Positions 8,552-19,300 of a DNA stretch of 64,000 nucleotides are shown one piece after another (position 1 is the stretch's first letter; each line of letters begins with the position of its first letter). The notes beneath the pieces were generated by a model that was not told where the DNA came from, ran no database searches, and saw nothing but the letters and a program-made list of their open reading frames with translations. A program made the translations under genes and the position numbers. The DNA comes from Mycobacterium sp. MBM (lineage in GTDB: Bacteria; Actinomycetota; Actinomycetes; Mycobacteriales; Mycobacteriaceae), in the NCBI GenBank assembly GCA_021648845.1, contig JAKJHY010000025.1:1-64000 (forward strand), in the 5' to 3' direction.

Positions 8552-9139
8552 GTGACCGACCCCCGCGCCAGTGACGAGGACCTCACCGCGAAGGCCCGCA
8601 TTCGCAACGCCGCGCTCGACCTCTACGCCGAGCGCGGCGAGGATCGCGTCTCGATGCGCGCCGTCGCCGCCGCCGCCGGGGTCGCCGTGGGATTGGTGCA
8701 GCACCACTTCAAGACCAAGGACGGGCTACGCGTCGCCGTCGAGCAACTGGTCGTCGACTATTACGCTCTGGCGATCGCCTCTGTGCCGGACGAGGGCGCC
8801 CCAGCGCAGGTCGCCGCCGCTCGAGACGAGGCGGTGCGGCACATGCTCGCGACGCATCCGACGGTGGTGAACTACATCCGGCGCGCTGTGCTCGATCCGC
8901 AGGGAAAGAGCGAGTTACTCGAGCGGCTGACCGACCTGAGTCGCAGAGAGATCTCCAAACTCCGCTATTCGGGCAAGACCTCGACACGGCGATCCGAGTC
9001 CTCACAGGTCATCGGGCTGATGGTTCGTCAGCTGGGGCAGCTGCTCATGCAGCCGATGATCGATGACATGTGTGACTTCCTCGACCGGACGGGCGTGCCG
9101 CACAGCGACAAACTGACGCTCTCCGTGACCGTAATCTAG
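8552..9139 (+). CDS. TetR-family transcriptional regulator
   Basis: This 195-residue protein has an N-terminal TetR helix-turn-helix (residues about 14-60: IRNAALDLYAERGEDRVSMR, then AAGVAVGLVQHHFKTKDGL) and a helical C-terminal ligand domain. It starts with GTG at 8552, preceded by AGGAGG about 10 bp upstream. It is transcribed divergently from the lipid operon and probably represses it through the palindrome at 8468-8483. An acyl-CoA or acid intermediate is the likely inducer, by analogy with other TetR regulators of fad operons. Confidence 0.9.
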   Translation: MTDPRASDEDLTAKARIRNAALDLYAERGEDRVSMRAVAAAAGVAVGLVQHHFKTKDGLRVAVEQLVVDYYALAIASVPDEGAPAQVAAARDEAVRHMLATHPTVVNYIRRAVLDPQGKSELLERLTDLSRREISKLRYSGKTSTRRSESSQVIGLMVRQLGQLLMQPMIDDMCDFLDRTGVPHSDKLTLSVTVI

Positions 9140-9174
9140 CGGTAGTTTGTTGGGTCAGGTCGGAGGTAGAGGTG

Positions 9175-9188
9175 CAGGCCGTGGCCTG
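9175..9188. terminator. short hairpin between convergent tetR and tnpA
   Basis: CAGGCC-GT-GGCCTG is a perfect inverted repeat in the 126-bp region between the ends of tetR and tnpA. There is no T-run and the loop is too tight as written, so one or two base pairs would open. A bidirectional terminator is possible. Confidence 0.3.
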
Positions 9189-9265
9189 TTTCGCGGCTCA
9201 GGAGAGACTTCCGCCGACATGCGTCGTCAGGTCCTGAGCGGTCATCCGCCACCCTTCGACTCGCG

Positions 9266-12200
9266 CTACTCGTCGTCGTCGGCGTCCGGGTCGCGCAGCG
9301 GTCGGTGAACTCCGCTGGGGTCGGGCAGGTGGAAGCTGTAGTGCCCGTCGATGCCGATGTGGGCGCGCACGAACGCCGACAATCGCTCGACATCGGTGTC
9401 GAGCACCGGGTATCCGCCGGCTCGCAGCGCGGCGAGGGCGCGGTTCTCGTAGACGGTGTTCCACACGACGACGCAATTGAGCACCAATCCCAGCGCCGAG
9501 AGCTGGTCTTCCATGCCCTCGTAGTAGGCGCGGGTCATCTCGCCCTTGCGGCCGTGATAGATCGTGCGCGCCAGGTCGTGACGACCCTCGACGAGATTGG
9601 ACTGGGCCTTGCCCTCGCGCCGGTAAGGTTCGTCGTCGGCCAGGCGCAGGATGTGCAGGGTCTTGAAGATCCGCCCGAAATGGGCGATGGCCTGGCCCAA
9701 CGCGGTCGGCTGCCCGTCGCGGGAGATCATCCTGGTGACCTCGTGCGCCGACACCTCACCGGAGTGGATCGACACCGCGATCCGGCACATGTCCTCCCAG
9801 TGCGCGGCGATCTTGGCGGTGTCGATCACCCCGCGCGCCGCCTTGTCCAGCGGCCCGTAGTCGGCTCGGGCGTCGATGCGCCACAACCGCTGATCGGGCA
9901 GGTTCGCCAGCTGCGGCCGGTACTGGCGGCCGATCAGATGCAGCAGTCCGAACACGATGTCGGAATACGACCCGGTGTCGGTGATGATGACCTCCGGAAT
10001 CCGCCCGCCGTGCTGGGACACGATCACGTCGATGGTGTGCAGCGAATCGCGAGGTGTTCCGCGCAGCACCTTGCCTGCCAGCCCGGCGGACTGGTCGTTG
10101 AGCATGTTCAACCAGGTGATGCCCAGTTTCCGGCCGAAGTACTTCGGGTTCGGGCGGGCGTTATGGGTGCGCACGGGCACCACGAACCGCATCCCGTCCA
10201 CCGAGGCGACCAGCCCGCCGCCCCACGCTTGGGCCAGGGGGATGTCGGCCTGGGCGTCGACCAGCACGGCGTTGGCCGCCTCGATGGTCTCGGCCCGCAC
10301 GTAGCACTGGTCGACGTGCAGCAGCCGATCCCTGGTCAGGGCGTCGACACCAGGCGTTGTCACCGGTTTGAACCCGACGTTCATCGCATAGGAACAGAGC
10401 ACGGCCGCCACCGACAAGCCGAGGTCGGCGACGCGGGCCTCGTTGCCCGAGGTGTGGGTGAACGCCTCGGTGAAACCGGGATGCCAGCTCATCACCTCCG
10501 TGACCAGTTCCGGCAGGTCCACACGCGGGATCATCGCCTCCACCCGGCGGCGCAGGTCGACCAGCGACGCGGGCTCGGCCTTGGCGTCCAGCGCGGCGAC
10601 GTGCAGTTTGCCGTCGGCGTCGATGCTGGCTGGGGTGTCCTCGCCCAGCCGTGCGGCCAACTCCCGATAAGCGGTCTCCAACGCCGTCGCGTGATCGGTC
10701 AGCAGCTGCGTCGGCGCGGCGGGCAGGCCCAGCGCGTTCATGCCGGCGTCACGCGCAGCCTCCCAGGCTTCGCCTGCCAGCAGGTGCGCCCGCGGGTCGC
10801 GCCACCGCGACGAACGCACCGCGAAGATGCTGCGGTGCTTGAGGTGTCGGTGGAACTGTTCCAACACGCAGATCGTGTAGGAGTTCCGGTCGACGGTGCC
10901 CTCCGGTCGGCCCGGCGTGTAGATCAAGCGCTTCCACGCGCCGACGATCAAGTCGTGGTCGACCTTGCGGGCGTCCAGCAGGTTTGCCGGGATCTTGCCC
11001 GACGACCTGGATGTCAGCAGCTCGGCGAGGGTCTTCATTGCCGCCAGGACGGCGGCGCCGTCACTGGTCGCGCCGAACTCGATCGTGTCCATCAGCATCG
11101 ACAGGAACGGGCGGACCGTGGCGAACTTGCCGGCCAACTCGATCAACCGCTGCCCATCCAGCTCCGCGTCGTCGGCGGGCACCAGCTCGTCGACCGCCTG
11201 GACCGCGTGCCGCAACTCGGCCCGGGTGACGGTCTTCTCGATCATGTCCAACACCACGCCCAGCCCGACGTCCTGGTTGACCTCGACCATCTCCAGCAGC
11301 ACCTTCACCGCTGCCGCGAGCTTGCCTGCGTTGCGTGACACCCTCGGATAGCGACGCAGCTTCTCCTCGCGAGACTCCCGCTCGGCCTTGGACAGAAGCT
11401 TCGTCGTCATCAACATGTCGAAGGTCTCCAACACGTCGTCGACCGCCCGCGCGCTCAACACAACGACCGTCGCGGCCAGCACCGCCAAGCGCTGCTCACG
11501 CGTGGGCAGCCGCCGCAGCGCGGCGGCCTTGCTCGCCAACCCGTAGGTCGCCAACCCCGTCAACCGACGCGGCGGGATCGCCCTCACGTCGATGCTGTCC
11601 ACCCCGACCGCTTGCAGGTCGACAACCCTGCGCAGCGCCGCGAGCATCCCCTTCGACGACGCCTTGAACACGCCCTTGCGCAGCCGCTCCAGCTCGCTGA
11701 CCTTCTGCCCGCCCTCCGCAGGAACCTCCAGCAGCCGCAACAAGGCAGACGCGGACTCCGAGGTCAGCTGCTCGCCGAGCTGGCGCCACAACCGGGCGTC
11801 CGCCGCGTTGCGGCCGTCGCCGATCAGCCGCTCCAACGTGGTGATCCCCGGCAGCAGCGCCTGACGCTTCCGCAGCCATGTCACTGCGTCGCCGAAGATC
11901 GCCTTCGGTCCGTCGCCGGTCATCCACGCCTGGTCGACGATCCACGACGTGAGCTCCGACTCCATCTCGCCGAACGGCTTGAGTCCGTACACCTGCTGGA
12001 TTTCCCAGGCGTGTTCGAGCTTGGTCTTCTCCCGATCGGTGTACCGCTTCACCATCGACGGATCGGAGATCTCCAACTGCTCGGCCAGATACTCGATCAA
12101 CGCGGGCGGGACATCCAGCGGATCAGCCAGGAACATTCCCAGGTGACGCACCGTCACCACCTGCACCGCGAACCCCAGACGGTTGTAGTCGCGCCGCCGC

Positions 12201-12301
12201 GCAGCGATCAGCCGCCGGTCCTCGTCATCCAAGTAGCAGTAACGCTCCAGCTCCTGCCGAGACAACGCACCGAACCGGCCATAGCCGCCCTCATCAGTCA
12301 C
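9266..12301 (-). CDS. tnpA: Tn3-family transposase TnpA
   Basis: This intact 1011-residue Tn3-family transposase has an N-terminal DUF4158-type DNA-binding region (LSRQELERYCYLDDEDRRLI) and a C-terminal DDE domain. The likely catalytic residues are Asp701 (ASVDGMRFVVPV), Asp775 (IITDTGSYSD) and Glu905 (SNLVEGRHDLA), with normal spacing. The start is GTG at 12301, 46 bp inside the right terminal repeat. The frame is complete, so the element may still transpose in a replicative way if its resolution system or a helper is active. Confidence 0.95.
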   Translation of the reverse strand: MTDEGGYGRFGALSRQELERYCYLDDEDRRLIAARRRDYNRLGFAVQVVTVRHLGMFLADPLDVPPALIEYLAEQLEISDPSMVKRYTDREKTKLEHAWEIQQVYGLKPFGEMESELTSWIVDQAWMTGDGPKAIFGDAVTWLRKRQALLPGITTLERLIGDGRNAADARLWRQLGEQLTSESASALLRLLEVPAEGGQKVSELERLRKGVFKASSKGMLAALRRVVDLQAVGVDSIDVRAIPPRRLTGLATYGLASKAAALRRLPTREQRLAVLAATVVVLSARAVDDVLETFDMLMTTKLLSKAERESREEKLRRYPRVSRNAGKLAAAVKVLLEMVEVNQDVGLGVVLDMIEKTVTRAELRHAVQAVDELVPADDAELDGQRLIELAGKFATVRPFLSMLMDTIEFGATSDGAAVLAAMKTLAELLTSRSSGKIPANLLDARKVDHDLIVGAWKRLIYTPGRPEGTVDRNSYTICVLEQFHRHLKHRSIFAVRSSRWRDPRAHLLAGEAWEAARDAGMNALGLPAAPTQLLTDHATALETAYRELAARLGEDTPASIDADGKLHVAALDAKAEPASLVDLRRRVEAMIPRVDLPELVTEVMSWHPGFTEAFTHTSGNEARVADLGLSVAAVLCSYAMNVGFKPVTTPGVDALTRDRLLHVDQCYVRAETIEAANAVLVDAQADIPLAQAWGGGLVASVDGMRFVVPVRTHNARPNPKYFGRKLGITWLNMLNDQSAGLAGKVLRGTPRDSLHTIDVIVSQHGGRIPEVIITDTGSYSDIVFGLLHLIGRQYRPQLANLPDQRLWRIDARADYGPLDKAARGVIDTAKIAAHWEDMCRIAVSIHSGEVSAHEVTRMISRDGQPTALGQAIAHFGRIFKTLHILRLADDEPYRREGKAQSNLVEGRHDLARTIYHGRKGEMTRAYYEGMEDQLSALGLVLNCVVVWNTVYENRALAALRAGGYPVLDTDVERLSAFVRAHIGIDGHYSFHLPDPSGVHRPLRDPDADDDE

Positions 12302-12346
12302 GACGACATGAAATCACCTACAGCGCAAGGTCGCTCGGCGATTGCC

Positions 12347-12384
12347 CCTTAGCGCCGGATTTCGTCAATCTGCTCCCCGACCCC
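12347..12384 (-). repeat. right terminal inverted repeat of Tn3-family transposon
   Basis: Read on the minus strand this is GGGGTCGGGGAGCAGATT, then GA, then CGAAATCCGGCGCTAAGG. It is the inverted partner of 275-312. The outermost bases face the plasmid backbone at 12385. Confidence 0.9.
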
Positions 12385-12628
12385 CTCACCGCACAACATT
12401 GGCACACCCGGCCGACGGAAACGCGCAGCCGGACCGACCTGATTGAACAACGTTTCATCGGCTTGAATCCTGGTGAGGCTGCGCTGTCTCATTGGCCGGG
12501 GTCGAGGGTGGGCTGCTGGCGGTGCTGACGTTCGCGAAATCGCATGGGCTGGAGTCGTATTCGGTGTTCCCCCGGAGTCTGCGCAATGGTCTACTTCCCG
12601 TGCGCCCGGCTAATCGTTGAGCTCATCC

Positions 12629-13357
12629 CTACAAGTTCAGGTCTGGTCCATCGGCGCTGCGGGCATTGTGTGCCCGGTGCTGGTGTTGGGCCCACCAGCG
12701 TTGTTGTTCGTCGGTGAGGCCCGTGTCGGGGGGGGCTTGGGTTCGTTCGGGGTGCGACTGGGTGTGGGTTTGGTCGGTCCGGATGAGGGCGGCGAGTTTG
12801 GGGTGTTCGCGCCAGGCGGGGCCGTAGAGGGCGTGGGTTGCCCAGAGGCTGATGCCGGGTACTGCGGGGCCGTTGAGTCGAAGTGGTGCGGTGTGGTCTT
12901 CGTCGAAGGCCATGGTGAGGGTTCGGGTGTCGGGGTCGGGGTAGAACTCGGTGAGGTCTTGGTACCAGAAGGACACGTAGCCGCCGTCGGGGCGGCTGCA
13001 CATGAGGCGCAGGTTGGTGGTGAGGACGGCGACTTCGCGATGGTTGCGCCAGGTGGGGTGGGCGTCGCGGTCGGCGTGGCGGCGTCGGTGGCGGTTGATC
13101 GCGCCTTGGGTGGCCATGGCGCCGCCCATGAGGATGGGGTTGACGAAGAAGGGGGCGTTGGCGCGGTCGTAGTTGCCGTCACCGCTGGCGAGGCGGCTGT
13201 AGTAGGCCGGGGCGCTGAGGCGGGTGACTTCGTTGGCTTTGAGAAGGGGGCCGTGGGTGGGGATCACGGGTGGTTCGATGCCCTGGTTGAGTGCGGTGGC
13301 GCAGTCTTGGGCGTAGCGCCACCACGGGTCGGGGCTGCGGCGCGGCGCGGTGTTCAC
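12629..13357 (-). CDS. hypothetical plasmid protein downstream of helicase
   Basis: This is a 242-residue protein I do not recognise. It is rich in Trp, Tyr and His and looks globular for residues 1-195 (PDPWWRYAQDCATALNQGIE, VSFWYQDLTEFYPDPD), followed by a polar C-terminal tail with many Gln and His. No signal peptide or membrane segment is visible. GTG 13357 overlaps the stop of the large helicase gene (GTGA), so the two are translationally coupled and probably act together. Read on the minus strand it ends the backbone operon that begins near 20550. Confidence 0.75.
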   Translation of the reverse strand: MNTAPRRSPDPWWRYAQDCATALNQGIEPPVIPTHGPLLKANEVTRLSAPAYYSRLASGDGNYDRANAPFFVNPILMGGAMATQGAINRHRRRHADRDAHPTWRNHREVAVLTTNLRLMCSRPDGGYVSFWYQDLTEFYPDPDTRTLTMAFDEDHTAPLRLNGPAVPGISLWATHALYGPAWREHPKLAALIRTDQTHTQSHPERTQAPPDTGLTDEQQRWWAQHQHRAHNARSADGPDLNL

Positions 13358-16300
13358 CGGACCAGTCCTTCGTCGTTGTCGCGGTGGGCGTCGGTGTCGC
13401 TGTGTTCCTGGCTGGCGAGGTAGTCGGCGGCGCGGGCTCGTTCGGCGATCTTTTGGGCGAACCGGTATTGCTCGGGGGTGTCGAAGCCGGATTCCTCGAG
13501 GAGGAATGGGGTTGGGTTGAGGTGTAGTGACCAGCCGGGTTGTCGGCCGGCGGCGTGCATGCGGTGTTGCGCTTCGGCGGCTTTGGCTTTGGCTTCTTCG
13601 GATTCGGCTTCTAGGCGCAGCAGGGTGGTCAAGGTGGACAGTTGCTCGCGTTTGGCGGCGAGTTCGTCGCCGCGGTCGAAGTCCTCGACGGTGGTGTCTT
13701 GGAGGTCTTCGATCTCGGCGGTGAGCTGGTCGTGGTGGCGTTGCAGTCGTTGGTGGTGGGCCGGCAGGTCTTTGTAGAGGTTTTCTACGCGGGTGAGAAG
13801 TCCTCGGGCTTTGGCGCTGCCGCTGTCATCGAGGGTGCTTACGGTGCCGTGCAGATCCATTACGGTGACGTCGATTTCGGCTGAGGGGACGTCGGCTTTG
13901 ATCCATAGTTTGGAGTTGATGTGGTCGCGGCGGGCGATCAGAGCGATGCCGTCGATCGCGACGTTCAACGGCCGTGTTTCGTAGCCGGGGGCGTTCTTCA
14001 TGGCGTGGTAGGTGTTGCGGCAGACGGTGGCGAACGCTTCGGCTGAGTCTTTGCGTTCCTTGTGGGTTCGTCCTTCGACGACGATGGTGGGTTTGGCCTC
14101 GGGGTCGCGGGCGGCGACAGCGTCGGCCACCGGCGCCAGGGCTTCGATGTCGGCGGCGACGATGCCGAGTTGGCGTTGGTTGGTGGTGATTTCTCGGTCG
14201 CGGCTGGCGAGGGTTTCGTGGTGGGAGCGTTCCAGGGCCGCGAGGTGTTCGATTTCGTCTTGGAGTTGGACTTGTCGCACGTAGCGTGGGTCGCCGGTGG
14301 CGATGGCTTTGGTTTCGGCGGCGGCCACGCTCATGTCTCCCCCACCGATGTCTTCGACTTCGTCCACGGCGATGTCGTCGCGTTTGACCTGTTCGATGAA
14401 CAGTGATTTGGCTTCGATCTTTTGCCACATCACGGTGTCGTAGGAGCCTTCAACGACGTAGTTGAAGATGCTGACCTCGCTGTTTTGGTTGCCTTGCCGG
14501 ATGATGCGGCCTTCGCGTTGTTCCAGATCGGCCGGTCGCCAGGGAACATCGACGTGGTGTAGGGCGACGGCGCGGGTTTGAACGTTGGTGCCGGTGCCCA
14601 TCTTTTCGGTGGAGCCGAACAGGACCGAGACCAGGCCGCGGTTGCATTCATCGAACAGTCGCAGTCGGTCTTCGGGTTTTTCCGCGTCGTGGATGAAGCG
14701 GATCTTCTCGGCGGGCATTCCGCGGTCGATGAGTTCGTCTCGGATGGCGGTGTAGATGGTGAAGCTGTCTTTGGGTTTGCCGGCCTTTTTCGTGGGTGTT
14801 CCTCGGTCGCAGAACACGATTTGCAGTGCGCCGGGGTTGGGCATGTCGTGGCCGTGCTGGGGGTCTTTGTAGATGCGGTCAGCGTTGGCGTTGTGTACGG
14901 CCATGATTTGCTCGGCTACGGCTGCGGTGCGTGAGTGCGCTGGGGCGGGGAGGTTGACCATGCGGGGGTCGAGGCTGGCTTCGCGGCCGTCGTTGCTGAT
15001 CTTGAGGATGTTGTCGCGGGCCATGTTCTTGGGGTCGATGTTGCTGGCCCGGTAGCCGAGGTCGGTGATGAAGTCTTTGAGTTCTTGATCGGCAGGGATT
15101 TGGACGATGGTGCGTTTGCCGTCGGTGAGCTCGGGCAGGCTGACCTGGGCTTGGTCGAGTACTTGGTCGCGGGTGATGACGTCGGTGAACACTGAGGACA
15201 GGCGCAGCAGTTCTTGCAGGTTGCAGAATTTGCCGACGCGGGTGACTGGTCTGAGTTGGGTGCCGGTGGCGTTGACCTCGACGGTGTTGACGGTGGAGGT
15301 GAATGCCGCTCCCCAGTCGTTGAGGTGGAACACTCCGGCGTCATCGAGCAGGTCGGGGCGCAGATAGCGTTGCATGACGTACATTTCGCCGAGGCTGTTG
15401 GCAACCGGGGTGCCGGTGGCGAAGGTGGCGACGCGTTCGTCGGTGGGGGTGGGCTGGCGGCCGGCGGCAATTGCGTCCTCGCGGCGGCGCTGGCGCAGCA
15501 TGTCCATCTTCATGGCGAGGTCGTCAGCGCGTTTGGACCCGTCGGGGCAGGCGAGTTCCTTGACCGCCGAGAGCCGGGTGCGGTTTTTGAACATGTGGGC
15601 TTCGTCGATGAAAAGGTAGTCGCAGCCGGTGTTCTCGAAACGCAAGCCGGTGTCTTTTCTGGCTTGGTCGGTGAGGTCTTGGAGTTTGGTTTCGTATCGC
15701 TGCAAGGCTTTTTCGAGACGTTTGACGCTGGCGGGGGTGGTGTCGTCGGTGATCCCGTTGAGTGCCTCGCGCAGGATCTCGCATTCCCGTTCGATGTAGT
15801 CGCGCTGGGCCTCGGGCCCGACCGGGATTGCTTCGAACAGCGATTGCGGGGCGATGACCATGTCCCAGTCGGACGTCGCGGACTGCGCGACGAATCGGCG
15901 GCGGCCTTCGGCGTCGGTTCCTGGTGCACCGAGCAGGATTTCAGCGCTGGGATACCACCACTTGGCCTCTTTCCCGACCTGCTCGATGATGTGGTTGGGC
16001 ACGACGATCCAGGGCTGGCGGGCCAGGCCCAGTCGCCGGAGTTCCATCGCGGCCATGAACATGGTTCCGGATTTTCCGGCGCCGACGACGTGGTCGAGCA
16101 GCACATTGGGTTCTGCGATGATCCGTGCCACGGCGTCGCGTTGGTAGGGGTGGGGTTCGAAGTTGTGGGACAGGCCGGGCAGCGTCAATGCTGCGCCGCT
16201 GTACTTGGGTGCGCGCAGACTGTTGAAGCGCTCGTTGTAGACGGCGACGAGTTCGTCGCGGCGGGTGTCGTCGGCGAAGACCCACTGCTGGAACGCCTCG

Positions 16301-19300
16301 GTGATCTTGGCGGCTTTGGCCTGGGCGGCGACGGTGGCGTCGCGGTTGACACCGGTTCGTCCGGTGAGCTCGGCTTCTTCGGCAGTGTATTTGACAACGA
16401 TTTCTTTGTTGTTGCACAGCATTTCGAGCAGGTCGATAGCGTCACGGTTGTCGTAGCGGGTGCCCCAGGTTTCAAACATGCTCGCGTGGCTGCGGTCGTA
16501 GGCGGGACAGTCGATGGTCCAGACGCCGTGGATGTGATCGACCTTGATGCGGGGAATCTTATGCTCGGAAGGTTTGAAGGTTTCCTGGGCGAACTGTGCG
16601 ACGTAGCGGGCCTCGATCCACGGTGATCCGGGACGGGCGGTGATCTGGCTGGGTTGGCGATCGACCGGCTGCACCTTCTGCAGTGCCTCGACGTATTCGT
16701 GGTAGCGCGGATCGGTTTGTGCGGCCTGGGTGGCCTCGCGGAGTTGCTTTCGGACGTTGCCCGACAAGGCGGTGGTGGCCGGGATCAGCACCTCGGGGTC
16801 GCGCAGGGAGGGGAATACCAGGCCGCGGAGGTGTTCGCGGGCGGTGTCGGTGTCGGAGCCCAGCAGGGTGGCGATGTGGTTGAGGTCTACCCCGCCGTGT
16901 TGGTCGAGGCTGATGGCCAGGGCTTCCTCGGCGGTCTCGGCGCGGTCACGGACGGTGGGCGGGCCGAGCAGGTCGACGGAGAAGATCGGTGCCTTGCGGA
17001 CGTCCTTGGTCTGCTCGTCGTAGGACTCCAGGGCCAGCACGGTGGTCCAAGACGGGTCGTTGCGCAGGGCGGTGACGATGTGGGGCCGCAGTTTGTAGGG
17101 GTTGGGGGTTTCCCAGGCTTCTTGGTCCCACTGCTCGATGAGTTCCTCGGGGACGCGGGTGGCCTCGGGGTTCTTTTTGCGCCACGCTTCGATCTTCTTG
17201 GCGAGCTTGTCGTCGTGTTTGGCCTGGGTGATCTCCCCCGGCGTGCTCCATTTGAACCGCTGGATCGGGCCGTGGCGTTTCACGTAGGCGTCGTAGAGCC
17301 GGTTGAGTTGGCCGCGCAGTTGCTCGCGTTCCTCCGGCGGCAAGCCGTTGCGCTGGGAGGCGACCACCGCGTTGGCGGCATCGCGCAGCGCCAGCAGTTT
17401 GATGGTTTCGTCTTTGCGGCTGGCGTAGACCTTGGATTCGACCCAGGCGTCGCGGTTCCAGGATTCGAAGCGGTCAGCTTCGGTGTTGAATCGCAGCGTG
17501 CCGTAGGCCGGTGGTTGGCCGGCGGTGGCCTTGGTCAACAATCCGGGGTCGAAGCTGACTTCGCTGACCTCGGTGAGGGTTTCGGCTCGGGCGGTCAGCC
17601 CGCGGCCTTGCTCGACGGCGGTGTCGATGATGCCGCGCAGGGCCTGGGCGACCTGGTTGGGCACCGCCGAAGGGTCGAGCGTGCGGACCTGCAAGGTGGT
17701 GCTGCCGTGGATGCCGTGGCCGATCATCGGCGTGCCGAGCATGTGCTCGGGATGCTGATGGAAGTAGGTGTTGACCGGCAGTGAGGTCCACTGACCATCG
17801 TCGCCGAGCAGGTCCATGTCCGCGACCTGCAACCAGGTGTCTGTTCCGGCCTCGATCTCGCGGCTGGCTTCACGGCGGCGCAGCACGAGGATGTCGGTGA
17901 CGACCTCGGTGCCGGCGACTCGGCGGAATGCGCTGGTGGGCAATCGGACGGCACCGAGAAGGTCGGCGCGGGCGGCGATTTCGTTGCGAGCCTTCGAATC
18001 GACGTTGTCGAGGGTGAAGCGGCTGGTGAGCACCACGACGTAGCCGCCGGGGGCAGTCAGGTCCAGGGATTTGACGATGAAGTGGTTATGGATAGACAAC
18101 CGCTTCGGGTTGTAGGCCGGGTCCCGCAGTGCGAAGTCGCCGAACGGGACGTTGCCGATGACGGCTGCGAAGCTGCCATTGGGAACGTTGGTGGTTTCGA
18201 ATCCTTCGGAGCGGACCTGCGCCGACGGATACAGGTAGGCCGCCACGGCGGCGCTGATCGGGTCTTTCTCGACCCCGACCATCTGGGCGCTCTGGGGCGC
18301 CAGTCCGATGAAGGTGCCGGCGCCGCAGCCTGGCTCTAACACCCGTCCGTCTTGGAATCCCGCGTGTTGCAGGGCTTTCCACATGCGTTCGGCGATGGCC
18401 GGGTCGGTGTAGTGGGCGTTGAGAGTGCTGGCCGAAGCTGCCCGATAATCGCGCGGGCCGAGGGCTTCCTGGAGGTATTCGCGTTCGGACTGGTAGGTGT
18501 CCTTGCGGGTGTCGAAGACATCGGCAACCGCTCCCCACCCCGACCAGGTGGCCAGGGTTTCCTGCTCGGCGGTGGTCGCGGGGCGGGCCTCTTGTTGCAG
18601 ACGAGCCACGGTGTCGATGACGGCGATGTTGGCCAGGAGTCGGGCTTTAGCCCCCGAGGGCACGCGAATGTCGGTGCCCGGCCGGAAATCGACGGCGACC
18701 GGCGGCGCTGCGGATAGGTGTTCGGGTTCAGCGGTCGCGGGGTGCTCGACGGCAGGTGCCGCGGGGGGTTGGCCGACCTCGCCAGTGGCCTCAACGGCTG
18801 GGGCGGGGGCAATGGTTGGTGCGGCCGTGGCCGCCGCGCTTGGTTGGGGCGCGGCGGCCGCGGGCGGGGTGTGCGGTGCTGGCTCGGTGGCCGGCGGGGG
18901 CTCGGCTTGCTCGGCCGGTGGGGTGTCCTCGCGGCCGGGCCGTTGCAGCGCGGGTAGCGGCGCACCGCCGGGATCGATGACCCGCGGGTCGGTGGGGAGG
19001 TCGAAGGCGTCCTCGGCGAACAGGGCCAGCTGCGGGTCTTCGAGTTCGTTGCGCTGGCGGCCCTTCTTCTTGCCGTTTACTCGGGTGGGTACCCGTCGGC
19101 TCGGAGTTCTTCCTCCACCTGTGGTGTGAGGCGGGGCACCAGGTGGTGTTGCGGGCTGGTCGGCACGGGGCGGCCTTCCTCGGCCCGTGTCGCGAGAAGG
19201 TAGGCGGCCTTGACCCGGAACATCGGTGAGCGCTGAGGCCACAGGGTCCTGGCCAGATCCTCGATTGCTTCGTTGGGTTCGGCCCGGTACCGCACGTCCC

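Larger units (their letters stand above)
275..12384. mobile_element. Tn3-family transposon carrying a beta-oxidation operon
   Basis: A 12.1-kb unit is bounded by 38/39-bp terminal inverted repeats with two mismatches. It contains a palindromic resolution-type site and an interrupted tyrosine recombinase at the left end, cargo genes for acid activation and beta-oxidation with a TetR regulator, and an intact Tn3 transposase at the right end. Flanking 5-mers (TCTTG on the left, CTCAC on the right) do not match, so no target duplication is seen. A deletion, inversion or inter-copy recombination has probably removed it. Confidence 0.8.

Noticed and set aside
9305..11338. 677-codon plus-strand frame opposite tnpA
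   Set aside because: It mirrors the transposase coding strand and has no family features.
15214..16626. 470-codon plus-strand frame opposite the helicase
   Set aside because: Antisense shadow of well-conserved helicase motifs.
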